Positions 45,795-54,019 of a stretch of DNA of 64,000 nucleotides are shown one piece after another. Source of the stretch: Lachnospiraceae bacterium YSB2008 (lineage in GTDB: Bacteria; Bacillota; Clostridia; Lachnospirales; Lachnospiraceae); assembly GCA_000687655.1 (NCBI GenBank), contig JHWR01000006.1, positions 102,635 through 166,634 on the forward strand, in the 5' to 3' direction. Position 1 is the stretch's first letter. Each line of letters opens with the position of its first letter. The position numbers and the translations under genes are program-made. The notes beneath the pieces were generated by a model, which was given only the letters and a program-made list of their open reading frames with translations, was not told the origin of the DNA and searched no databases.

Positions 45795-46295
45795 CTATGT
45801 TTTAATCCCCTTTCCTGTCCTTATGAAATGTCCTTCCTGAATAGCTGCAAATGTCGCTACCGAACATATCGGTATTCCCGTGTATATAAGCGGGACTATT
45901 GATAATGTCAACGGAACTATGAAAAGCATCACACCCGTCACTTTGTTCATTGTCGTATGCACAGCAATAAATCTCTTATGCATGGCATACCCTGATATAA
46001 TGTTGATGATCTTGACAAAAAAGATAACCGCCGTCCATACATACTGCCATATCGGAATATCTATTACAGGCAGAATCTTTATCAGGCAAACGGCCACAAA
46101 TACAAAATCAGCGATTGAATCGAATCTCGATCCAAATTCACTGACTGAATTTGTTTTCCGTGCAACGATCCCATCAGCCATATCAGATAATCCGGCGATC
46201 AGATACATTGCACAAAAGATTGGAGAAAACACCGGGCAAAACAGGAGCACCGCACTCACAAGGATTCTTAAGCCTGTTATTACATTTGCCATCAT
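45795..46295 (-). CDS. CDP-alcohol phosphatidyltransferase
   Basis: 166 aa, about four to five membrane helices. The signature DG-x2-AR-x8-G-x3-D-x3-D is complete (SDMADGIVARKTNSVSEFGS, RFDSIADF, near 37-62). Transfers a phosphatidyl group to an alcohol; substrate unknown. Starts 4 bp inside the DUF3795 gene, so it is coupled to it. Confidence 0.92.
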   Translation of the reverse strand: MMANVITGLRILVSAVLLFCPVFSPIFCAMYLIAGLSDMADGIVARKTNSVSEFGSRFDSIADFVFVAVCLIKILPVIDIPIWQYVWTAVIFFVKIINIISGYAMHKRFIAVHTTMNKVTGVMLFIVPLTLSIVPLIYTGIPICSVATFAAIQEGHFIRTGKGIKT

Positions 46296-46636
46296 ACGCT
46301 TCCGGCATTTTCAAGCCTGTCACGAGCATCAGGATTGTTTCCGATAATCGCTCCAACCTTTTCGCACGATTTCATTTCCGGACAGCCACCGCAGGTATCC
46401 ACCTGTTTTTCTCTCGCGCACTGTCTGATCGGACACAAAGAATCGCAGTACACTGTCTTTACTCCCGGAATCCGGCAGCCGGAGCAGTTGATCATTTCCG
46501 GCGTGATTTCCACTCCATTAAGCTCGGACCATTCCTTCGATACCTTTATCCGCAGCTCATCATCATTATTAACCGTAGCCAAACGAGCTTCGCAAGTCTC
46601 ACAGTCCAGCCCGCAATATGCAATGTATTCATTCAT
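46292..46636 (-). CDS. DUF3795 cysteine-rich protein
   Basis: 114 aa with 12 cysteines in pairs: IAYCGLDCETCEARLA near the start, INCSGCRIPG, VYCDSLCPIRQC and DTCGGCPEM. This matches DUF3795, probably a metal or iron-sulfur binding protein. Overlaps both the TetR gene (8 bp) and the CDP-alcohol phosphatidyltransferase gene (4 bp). Confidence 0.9.
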   Translation of the reverse strand: MNEYIAYCGLDCETCEARLATVNNDDELRIKVSKEWSELNGVEITPEMINCSGCRIPGVKTVYCDSLCPIRQCAREKQVDTCGGCPEMKSCEKVGAIIGNNPDARDRLENAGSV

Positions 46637-47234
46637 TATTATGTCCTCGCTCTTTCATGTATACCTTGCAAAAATGCCGCATATGCTTTTCGATGTATTC
46701 CATGCATTCTTCCTCATATTGCGGCTGCCTGTCTGACCTTGCTATCTGCAGAACAGCCGGTGCGGTAAGTTCTACCGCAAGCAATTCCGGATCATCATCT
46801 ATTACTATACCTTCATCCATCATGCCTTTGATAATCTTTGCAAACATCCTCTGTATCCCGTCCAACTGATGCCTGGTTGTAACCTCGGAAATCCTTTCAT
46901 TTCTAAACTGTTCCTGGACAAGCAGCATCCTTGTCTTTCGGATTACAGGATCCTTTATTGTGAATGAAATCCTTTTCAAAGTCACCTTGATGAAATCTTC
47001 CCGGCTCTGCGGAACTTTCCCAATATTATTTTCAGATCCAAACATTTCCTCATAACGCGCTTCAGCAGAATCAATCAACGCATTTAGAATGTCTTCCTTG
47101 CCTTTATAGTGCTTATATAACGAAGGAGCTTTGATTCCGACCATACCCGCAATCTGCTCCACACTTGTTCCATCGTATCCATTCTCTGCAAATAACGTTA
47201 ATGCCGCATCCAGTATCTTCTCTTTTGTAGACAT
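46629..47234 (-). CDS. TetR-family repressor
   Basis: 201 aa from ATG 47234, 5 nt after GGAGG (the TTG at 47246 lies in that site). HTH with LFAENGYDGTSVEQIAGMVG and IKAPSLYKHYKGKEDILNAL. The recognition region is identical to that of the TetR at 25801-26439. It heads an operon of DUF3795, CDP-alcohol phosphatidyltransferase, YjdF, AAC(3)-like and NlpC-like genes. Autoregulated through the operators at 47250-47290. Confidence 0.92.
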   Translation of the reverse strand: MSTKEKILDAALTLFAENGYDGTSVEQIAGMVGIKAPSLYKHYKGKEDILNALIDSAEARYEEMFGSENNIGKVPQSREDFIKVTLKRISFTIKDPVIRKTRMLLVQEQFRNERISEVTTRHQLDGIQRMFAKIIKGMMDEGIVIDDDPELLAVELTAPAVLQIARSDRQPQYEEECMEYIEKHMRHFCKVYMKERGHNNE

Positions 47235-47249
47235 GAGCTCCTCCAATCA

Positions 47250-47265
47250 GCTAATAAATATTAGC
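47250..47265. promoter_or_regulatory. TetR operator 1 of the second operon
   Basis: Palindrome GCTAATAAATATTAGC, just downstream of the -10 box. Confidence 0.75.
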
Positions 47266-47268
47266 CTC

Positions 47269-47297
47269 ATTATAGCTAACATACATTAGCCGGTCAA
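47269..47297 (-). promoter_or_regulatory. Promoter of the second TetR operon
   Basis: TTGACC (47292-47297), 17 bp, TATAAT (47269-47274) on the minus strand. Same design as the promoter at 26505-26533. Confidence 0.85.
47275..47290. promoter_or_regulatory. TetR operator 2 of the second operon
   Basis: Imperfect palindrome GCTAACATACATTAGC filling the -35/-10 spacer, 25 bp from operator 1. Confidence 0.75.
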
Positions 47298-47373
47298 GTC
47301 TTAAAATGTTAACAACAAATATTAATCCTATATCGGAAATCTGTTGCGAATTGTACTAAAGCTGCTGCGAATG

Positions 47374-47406
47374 GAAAAACCGCCATGAACTAATTCTCAT
47401 AGCGGT
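47374..47406 (-). terminator. Rho-independent terminator
   Basis: ACCGCTATGAG and TTCATGGCGGT form a stem followed by five Ts on the minus strand. It ends the gene at 47457. Confidence 0.8.
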
Positions 47407-47456
47407 CGTAAAAAATCATTTATTAGCTTTGGTAAGGTTTCTTCCAAGATAATGTT

Positions 47457-48161
47457 TTATCTCTCTTTTTCTACACTGACAAGAAAACCGTTGTCATCGG
47501 TCTTAATTTCATATCTGTCTGCAAGCGGATTTTTATCGCCAACAACACAGTAATCGCAAATATCACTATTGCCGCAGGTTCCGCAACGGATTAAAGTCCC
47601 ATGAAGCTGCTCAATTCCAAAGAAATCACAGTTGCACATAAGCGGCAACACATGAAGTAGATTGTGTTTTTTCGCAAACTCCGCATTGGGACATTGCGCA
47701 AAATGATATCTCGCAGCATGGTTTTCTTTATCATAAGGTTCTTCAACATTTATGAATCCTGCTGGATATTTTACGATATCCCGTCTATCCCCATCGCCTG
47801 ACTTCTTAAAGATTTTACTGATCAACCACATATTTGACGATCTGTTAAGATTTATGATTTTTCCAAGTTTTACAAAAGTCCCCATAAACATATTAGATAC
47901 AAAATCCTGCAACTCCGATACGGGCGGCTGATCCGGCAGACAGGGATACATGGAAAAGATCAACAGTCCTCCGTAAACAGCCATCGCATGACCATTCTTC
48001 TTTCCGCCATAATCAGGCAGGTCTACAAGATATTCATTATACTGTTTTTCTATCTTTTTCCATATATCTGCAGCTTGCTTCTCCCCATATCTTTTGTAAA
48101 GCAATTCTTTTACCGGCTTGCAATATGGCAAATCAGCCAATTGAATATGATTATCCGCCAT
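47457..48161 (-). CDS. L-2-amino-thiazoline-4-carboxylic acid hydrolase family protein
   Basis: 234 aa. The cysteine-rich C-terminal half HFAQCPNAEFAKKHNLLHVL, MCNCDFFGIEQLHG, CGTCG and CDYCVVGDKNP matches the ATC hydrolase family, which opens the thiazoline ring in L-cysteine formation; many family members have unknown substrates. GGAGG precedes ATG. Followed by a strong terminator. Confidence 0.82.
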   Translation of the reverse strand: MADNHIQLADLPYCKPVKELLYKRYGEKQAADIWKKIEKQYNEYLVDLPDYGGKKNGHAMAVYGGLLIFSMYPCLPDQPPVSELQDFVSNMFMGTFVKLGKIINLNRSSNMWLISKIFKKSGDGDRRDIVKYPAGFINVEEPYDKENHAARYHFAQCPNAEFAKKHNLLHVLPLMCNCDFFGIEQLHGTLIRCGTCGNSDICDYCVVGDKNPLADRYEIKTDDNGFLVSVEKER

Positions 48162-48225
48162 AAGACTGTGCCTCCTATCTCATATTATACCGCAATTCAC
48201 AAACTTTTTTCCTTCTCTGCACAGA

Positions 48226-48930
48226 CTATGCCGGCATTCTTATACAGGCGACATTTCTGTTCATCATTTTTCTTCCAAAATGTACATACGCAAAATCCTT
48301 TATTCTATTCCACGTCTGCTTATGTTCCGAGAAGAAAACGTCTGGGTTTTCAAATACCCCATAATCTTTTACTACTGAGGTGTTCTGAACAAAAAGATTC
48401 GCACCCTTCCAATTAAGATCCAGAAACTTTAAATCCGGTACAGATATGGCATATGCTTTAAACTCACCTGTATGATCCGAAAATCTTTTTTTCACCCCCC
48501 GGACATATGCTTCATCCGTGATAACGCCTTCCAGTGCTATCCACTGTCCTTTATATAACACCTCCACCCATGTATGAACAACACTTTTGGGTGCAAGCAC
48601 AGAAATCAGCCCCGATGTTGCTCCTTTCTGGAAATACTTACTCACCTGAGTTCCATGCAGCCTGCATGGGATCTCCACAGCCCTGAGAAGTGCCATGAGC
48701 AGCGTCGCCTTCGTATTACATTGTCCGTAGCCATCTGCCAGCACCTCCTCCGCCGAAAGCAGATCAGACCGGTTGTAGCCAAACAGGATTTCATTTCTTA
48801 CATAATCGTATATTGCTCCGATTCTTTCAAACTCATCCAATTCTTTCCAGTTTCTTGATCTAACAAGTTCCTCAAGGCTTTTCGCCTTATAATTTAACAT
48901 CCGGGTTTCTTTTAAATAATTATCCATCAT
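48226..48930 (-). CDS. Transglutaminase-like cysteine protease-fold protein
   Basis: 234 aa, no signal peptide. Transglut_core triad: Cys in GYGQCNTKATLLMALLRA (about 90), His in VVHTWVEVLYKGQW (about 138), Asp/Glu nearby in LEGVITDEAY. Probably a cytoplasmic peptidase or amidase. Lies 48 bp after the AraC-type regulator, so likely its target. Confidence 0.85.
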   Translation of the reverse strand: MMDNYLKETRMLNYKAKSLEELVRSRNWKELDEFERIGAIYDYVRNEILFGYNRSDLLSAEEVLADGYGQCNTKATLLMALLRAVEIPCRLHGTQVSKYFQKGATSGLISVLAPKSVVHTWVEVLYKGQWIALEGVITDEAYVRGVKKRFSDHTGEFKAYAISVPDLKFLDLNWKGANLFVQNTSVVKDYGVFENPDVFFSEHKQTWNRIKDFAYVHFGRKMMNRNVACIRMPA

Positions 48931-48977
48931 AATCGGTCATCCTTTCATTTGATGACCTGATTATAAAAAAATGAAAA

Positions 48978-49730
48978 TCAATAAACTTTCAAAAATCTGC
49001 TATCTTTTATGGTTTTTCTCGCAGGCAGCCCCATAAGACGTTTTACCGTAGCAGCAAAATGTGAATGCGAATCAAATCCCGCATTCATAGCTGCTTCCGT
49101 CAACCTGCTTCCTTCCAGAATGCTCTGAAATGCCTTCTCAAGCTGATGAATCGTCAGATAACTCTTTAGAGATATCCCTACCTGCTCACTAAAAAGATGA
49201 GAAAGCCTGCTGGTTGAAATATCCAGTTCTTCGGCATACTTTTCTACGGAATGATCGAAACAATTACAATCCTCCAGTATCTTTAATAATCCGGTAATTC
49301 TCTCATCCATCTGTCTCTCTCTCGGTTGAAAACCAAGATTCAAATACATCTGATTTAGGAATGTTACATAGCTTTCCTTATCAAATGTTTCTATCATGGG
49401 ATAGGCATATTTGCTAAGTTTTTTAGCCACATCCGTATCTATCAGATAATATTCATTTCCGTTCATAAGGGCATCAATAAATATCCCAATATCCGATGTC
49501 GGATCTATTACAGTTGTAAAGATAATTCCGTCGTGAAATTTTACACTATGCTTAACATTTTTATTCACAAAAAGACATATCGGCTTATCAAGTTTTTTTC
49601 TCCCTACCTGAATATCCGGTATATTCTCCAGTGCTAAAAAGAATTGCACCATTCCATGGCTATGTGTCGATGCCCCTAGATTGTCTGTCAGCATGGATAT
49701 TTGACTGACATCCCAATATATTTGGTTCAT
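48978..49730 (-). CDS. AraC-family transcriptional regulator
   Basis: 250 aa. N-terminal cupin-like sensor (about 1-140), then two HTH units: EKYAEELDISTSRLSHLFSE and LTEAAMNAGFDSHSHFAATV with the terminal RLMGLPARK. ATG 49730 lies 9 nt after GAGG; the TTG at 49745 lies on that site. Precedes the transglutaminase-like gene. Confidence 0.9.
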   Translation of the reverse strand: MNQIYWDVSQISMLTDNLGASTHSHGMVQFFLALENIPDIQVGRKKLDKPICLFVNKNVKHSVKFHDGIIFTTVIDPTSDIGIFIDALMNGNEYYLIDTDVAKKLSKYAYPMIETFDKESYVTFLNQMYLNLGFQPRERQMDERITGLLKILEDCNCFDHSVEKYAEELDISTSRLSHLFSEQVGISLKSYLTIHQLEKAFQSILEGSRLTEAAMNAGFDSHSHFAATVKRLMGLPARKTIKDSRFLKVY

Positions 49731-49766
49731 ATTTCGATTCCTCAATGCTCATCCATAAAACTGTAA

Positions 49767-50306
49767 TTAAATGTTTTTGCAAAAATCAATTATCTCCTGT
49801 TTTTTGGGCTCAACATTTTCCTTATATTCAATAGATGTAAGGCCAAGACTCCCCGAAGATTCAATATGCAAATGTCCATAGAAATGTTCTATGCTCTGTA
49901 TTATCCTGTCGCACTCGTGCATTCCGGGACCGGTTCTGAGCGCAACCGAATATCCCTTCTTCCCCTCCCTTATAGTAGCGTGAGGTTCATGCGTATCACA
50001 CCAGGGAGTGCATCTATCTATGAATGCCTTGTACTGCCCCGGTATATCTGCCCAGTAAGACGGAGCTACAGAAACAATAACATCAGCATTATCATATTCA
50101 TCCATAATCTTAATGATATCATCATTCATTACACACTTCGCTGTAGTGTGGCAGGATCTGCAGCCTTTACAAAAATCAAAATCATAGTCATCTATACAGA
50201 TACATTTGGTGTCATATCGTGCGGAGATTTCCTTTTCGATAATATTTACAATCTCAGCTGTCGCGCCCGTTCTGACAGGGCTGCAATTAATGATCAATGC
50301 TTTCAT
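49767..50306 (-). CDS. Flavodoxin-fold NADPH-dependent FMN reductase
   Basis: 179 aa. FMN phosphate loop MKALIINCSPVRTGATAEIV, a CKGCRSC...KC motif near 48-60 and VSVAPSYWADIPGQYKAFID. Smaller relative of the flavoprotein at 25069. Electron donor is NAD(P)H by family; acceptor unknown. Confidence 0.88.
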   Translation of the reverse strand: MKALIINCSPVRTGATAEIVNIIEKEISARYDTKCICIDDYDFDFCKGCRSCHTTAKCVMNDDIIKIMDEYDNADVIVSVAPSYWADIPGQYKAFIDRCTPWCDTHEPHATIREGKKGYSVALRTGPGMHECDRIIQSIEHFYGHLHIESSGSLGLTSIEYKENVEPKKQEIIDFCKNI

Positions 50307-50360
50307 TTACCCTCCTATACTCCTATACCCTGAAATATATTCCGGAATATCTTAATTCTT

Positions 50361-50756
50361 TTAAAAACTATTATACCACTTGTTAGCGAATAACTTTTGC
50401 TCATCTGACGACGGAAATTCTTTTATATCTGCATAATCCCAGATATTGAAAATATCTTTGTTTAATGCTTGCTTACCTAATTCCACAAGATATATTTTTT
50501 CGCAATATCCCATCATCCCTGATTGAATTGCATTTATTCTTGAACCATTACTTTTTATTCCATAGCCCAATTCCAGAAGACGATCCCTGAATAATTGGAA
50601 TGTTTCAAAATAATACTCACCAGCGGCTGAAAAGCAAACTCCATCCACCTCGCAACTCATCTCAATGTTATCATCTTGAATATCAACTTTGACTACGATT
50701 TGCTTCTCATTCTCATAATAAGCAAGGTCTGCTATTGTACATTTATATAAATCCAT
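50361..50756 (-). CDS. Soluble protein of unknown function
   Basis: 131 aa, no membrane helix. Notable segment YFETFQLFRDRLLELGYGIK and SGMMGYCEKIYLVELGKQAL. ATG 50756 is favoured over GTG 50771. I do not recognise a family. Lies 32 bp after the esterase gene. Confidence 0.65.
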   Translation of the reverse strand: MDLYKCTIADLAYYENEKQIVVKVDIQDDNIEMSCEVDGVCFSAAGEYYFETFQLFRDRLLELGYGIKSNGSRINAIQSGMMGYCEKIYLVELGKQALNKDIFNIWDYADIKEFPSSDEQKLFANKWYNSF

Positions 50757-50788
50757 ATCTCTTTTCACCACTTTCAGAAGAATACAGC

Positions 50789-51580
50789 TTAGTATGTAAA
50801 ACTGGAATTTGTGCGCGGGCTATAAAACCGGAGATAAGTTTCCATGTTAAATCTTATGTAGTCACCACTGTGACGACCCTCAAACACATGATTTTGCACA
50901 TCGGCTCCGTTCTGTCGCAGCAATTGAAACAGTTTTTCACATGCGCGATAGAACTGCCCCTCATCTTCTTTTCCATCGTCCAGGAATACTTGCAAATCAT
51001 CAAAAACCGTCTGCTTTGCAATAGAAATTGGGTCGTTTTTTAGCCACATCGTTTCATCCGCGAAATAGCACTCATCTTCGTCTGCGTAGGACAAGTCAAT
51101 GGCCGGCATATGCCCGCCGATTTTGGAAAACAATCCCTGGTGCCTCAACCCTATACTTAAGGCAGTGTATCCTCCGGAGGAAATGCCACCGATATATCTT
51201 GCCGAGCGATCTCTGATGGTATGAAATGTATTGTCGACAAACGGTATGAGTTCGTCAAGCAGATAATCTTCATACCGCCCTTTGTGGACGACGCCATATT
51301 TGCCTTTAACCTCTCGATAAAGCACGGAAGAGTTAATCCCCCTGCTGTTGTCCAAATTCGGGCATACCACAATCAGGGGCTGTATTTCTCCTACCTCAAC
51401 CATGGCATCTGCTATCTTCTCCATTCCAAGCCACTGAAGAAGGCTTTCGTTTCCTGTTCTTCCATGAAAGAAATACAGAACCGGCAGGGCACTTGTATCA
51501 TCAACAGCTGGACGATAAATCGCCAGATTCATTTTCTTACCGAGGATTCGGCTGTCGATTGTTTTTGTAACTAAGCTCAT
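50789..51580 (-). CDS. Esterase D-like alpha/beta hydrolase
   Basis: 263 aa, cytoplasmic. Oxyanion strand LPVLYFFHGRTGNESLL, nucleophile in GGISSGGYTALSIGL (Ser near 128), and catalytic His in FEGRHSGDY. Similar to esterase D / feruloyl-esterase-like proteins. Substrate unknown. Confidence 0.85.
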   Translation of the reverse strand: MSLVTKTIDSRILGKKMNLAIYRPAVDDTSALPVLYFFHGRTGNESLLQWLGMEKIADAMVEVGEIQPLIVVCPNLDNSRGINSSVLYREVKGKYGVVHKGRYEDYLLDELIPFVDNTFHTIRDRSARYIGGISSGGYTALSIGLRHQGLFSKIGGHMPAIDLSYADEDECYFADETMWLKNDPISIAKQTVFDDLQVFLDDGKEDEGQFYRACEKLFQLLRQNGADVQNHVFEGRHSGDYIRFNMETYLRFYSPRTNSSFTY

Positions 51581-51623
51581 ATTAACAAACTCCGATTTGT
51601 CATCGTCTATAAAACTGTAATTA

Positions 51624-51944
51624 TTATTTCCTTAAGTACTTCTCATCCGATTCATATTCTTCGCTAACAAATCGTTCCACTGTCATGTGAAGATCATACT
51701 TGTCGCGAAGCTCGGCAAGTTGCTTCATCATTGGCGATGCATGATGTGCATCTATAGCCTCCTGATCTGACCACGAATCAATGAGCAATACAATCTCGGG
51801 GTCATTGAGTGGTTGAAAGTATTCATACCGCAGATTTCCTTCTTCTGCCCGAATAGCATCAGCGATACCTGATGATTCCATTTCATCCGCAAACGCACGT
51901 GCATTTCCATTAATTCCTTTATAGTACAGATTTACTGTTATCAT
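51624..51944 (-). CDS. Antibiotic biosynthesis monooxygenase (ABM) domain protein
   Basis: 106 aa, single ABM ferredoxin-like domain: MITVNLYYKGINGNARAFAD, then EEGNLRYEYFQPLNDPEIVL and SWSDQEAIDAHHASPMMKQL. Likely a YgiN-like quinol monooxygenase or heme-degradation-type fold. AAGGAG precedes ATG. Small operon with the esterase downstream. Confidence 0.85.
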   Translation of the reverse strand: MITVNLYYKGINGNARAFADEMESSGIADAIRAEEGNLRYEYFQPLNDPEIVLLIDSWSDQEAIDAHHASPMMKQLAELRDKYDLHMTVERFVSEEYESDEKYLRK

Positions 51945-51999
51945 ATAATCTCCTTAGTAAAATATGCTGAAATATAATTTCGTAAATAATTTGCTATAT

Positions 52000-52524
52000 T
52001 CATAAATGAAAATCATATTCTTCTGGTTCATCCGTCCCAATACAAACGTATCTAACCTTGCCATTTAATGACATTGCCTCATCCCCAAAATACCAACCTC
52101 GCACTTTGGTGAATTGTTTATTCAGTAACCTACGGACTGCATTAAAAGTCTCCTTTGAAAAAGCATTTTCCTCCATTGTCGAGAAAATGCCATGAATCAA
52201 ACAACTTCCATCCTCACTAAAACCACTAGGTTCAAAACCAACTGATTCTAAATTCTCACCTTGAATCACTTTCATCCCTCTAGGAGTCTTCTTCTTTAAT
52301 GGTACGGCACCCTTCCGCATAATTAAATACATTTTTTCACTATGTTTCTTACGCAGATTGTCCAAATTAGGTATACTTTCAACACTGCTATACTCCAGTA
52401 TCTTATTGCTGATAACCATTGTGTCATAGGAAAGAACATATTTAACTTCAAACGATATCTCTAACTCTTTAAGTAGTAATACCATATCATTTCTTGTTGC
52501 AAAAAAATTGATTCTTTCTGCCAT
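52000..52524 (-). CDS. Soluble protein of unknown function
   Basis: 174 aa. Begins MAERINFFATRNDMVLLLKE, with a central basic stretch (KGAVPLKKKTPRG) and a WYFGDEAMSLNGKVRYVCIG segment near the end. No family recognised. GGAGG precedes ATG. Divergent from argG across a 198-bp AT-rich gap. Confidence 0.65.
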   Translation of the reverse strand: MAERINFFATRNDMVLLLKELEISFEVKYVLSYDTMVISNKILEYSSVESIPNLDNLRKKHSEKMYLIMRKGAVPLKKKTPRGMKVIQGENLESVGFEPSGFSEDGSCLIHGIFSTMEENAFSKETFNAVRRLLNKQFTKVRGWYFGDEAMSLNGKVRYVCIGTDEPEEYDFHL

Positions 52525-52722
52525 TACACCTCCACATTATTGAAAAACAAAACTGAAAGATAAATACTTACATACTACTGCTCTAATATATCATAACGAT
52601 ATAACAAAATACAGATATAGTAAAAGAATGCTTTTCTTTTTGCTCAATATAAGTTATCATGATGTGTAATGTTTTTATAACCTATAAAATAATATACTAT
52701 TGAAGAAAAGAGGTCAGTAAAC

Positions 52723-53946
52723 ATGGATAAAGTTGTTTTAGCCTATTCAGGCGGACTTGACACAACTGCGGTAATTCCGTGGTTAAAGGAAACATATGGT
52801 TATGAGGTTATCTGCTGCTGTATAGACTGCGGTCAGGGTGAAGAGCTTGATGGTCTTGAAGAGCGTGCACGTCTCTCAGGAGCTGCTAAGCTTTATATTG
52901 AAGACGTTGTTGATGATCTGTGTGAGAATTATATCATGCCATGTGTTCAGGCCGGTGCTGTATATGAGCATAAGTATCTCATGGGTACTGCTATGGCAAG
53001 ACCTACTATCGCAGCTAAACTTGTTGAGATTGCTCGTAAGGAAGATGCAGTCGCAATATGTCACGGTGCTACCGGTAAGGGAAATGATCAGATAAGATTC
53101 GAGCTTGGTATTAAGGCTCTTGCTCCTGATATTAAGGTTATTGCTCCATGGAGAGATGACAGATGGCAGATGGATTCACGTCAGGCCGAGATAGATTATT
53201 GTAAGGCTCATGGTATTGATCTTCCTTTCGGAACAGATCAGTCATACAGCCGTGACAGAAATATATGGCATATCAGCCACGAAGGACTTGAACTTGAAGA
53301 TCCTTCACAGGCTCCTAATTACGATCATATGCTTGTTCTTGGCGTAACTCCTGAGAAAGCACCTGATGAAGATGTAGAACTTACAATTTCATTTGAAAAA
53401 GGTATGCCTGTATCTCTTAACGGAAAGAAAATGAAGGTTGCTGATATTATCCGTGAACTTAATACAATCGGCGGAAAGCACGGAATCGGAATCGTCGATA
53501 TCGTTGAGAACAGAGTTGTTGGTATGAAGAGCCGTGGAGTATATGAGACTCCTGGTGGAACAATTCTTATGGAAGCTCATCAGCAGCTTGAAGAACTCGT
53601 TCTTGACCGTGACACTATCGCACTTAAGAAGGATCTCGGAAGCAAGCTTGCAAGCATAGTATATGAAGGAAAGTGGTTTACTCCTGTTCGCGAGGCTATC
53701 TCAGCTTTCGTTGATGTAACTCAGCAGTATGTAACAGGTGAAGTTAAGCTTCGTCTTTACAAAGGTAATATCATCAAAGCAGGTACAACTTCTCCATATT
53801 CACTTTACAGCGAATCACTTGCATCGTTTACAACAGGTGACATGTACGATCATCATGATGCAGAAGGCTTCATCACACTTTGGGGACTTCCACTTAAGGT
53901 TCGTGCAATGAGGATGAATGAACTTAAGAAAGAGAACAAGAAATAA
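52723..53946 (+). CDS. argG: Argininosuccinate synthase
   Basis: 407 aa, plus strand. Catalyses citrulline plus aspartate to argininosuccinate with ATP. N-terminal PP-loop VVLAYSGGLDTTAVIPWLKE (4-23), then MARPTIAAKLVEIA, CHGATGKGNDQIRFE and DQSYSRDRNIWHISHEG. Complete length. AAGAGGTC precedes ATG. No argH, argB, argC, argD, argF or argJ nearby. A clear -35/-10 could not be set; TATACT lies about 30 bp before the start. Confidence 0.98.
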   Translation: MDKVVLAYSGGLDTTAVIPWLKETYGYEVICCCIDCGQGEELDGLEERARLSGAAKLYIEDVVDDLCENYIMPCVQAGAVYEHKYLMGTAMARPTIAAKLVEIARKEDAVAICHGATGKGNDQIRFELGIKALAPDIKVIAPWRDDRWQMDSRQAEIDYCKAHGIDLPFGTDQSYSRDRNIWHISHEGLELEDPSQAPNYDHMLVLGVTPEKAPDEDVELTISFEKGMPVSLNGKKMKVADIIRELNTIGGKHGIGIVDIVENRVVGMKSRGVYETPGGTILMEAHQQLEELVLDRDTIALKKDLGSKLASIVYEGKWFTPVREAISAFVDVTQQYVTGEVKLRLYKGNIIKAGTTSPYSLYSESLASFTTGDMYDHHDAEGFITLWGLPLKVRAMRMNELKKENKK

Positions 53947-53984
53947 TATAGTTCATGCATAACAAAGTTTACAAAGACAAAAAC

Positions 53985-54014
53985 ACGCCCACTGACAAAT
54001 CAGCCAGTGGGCGT
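53985..54014. terminator. Bidirectional terminator between argG and the AAA+ gene
   Basis: ACGCCCACTG and CAGTGGGCGT form a stem flanked by A/T-rich runs on both sides, so it can end both convergent genes. Confidence 0.88.
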
Positions 54015-54019
54015 TTTCT

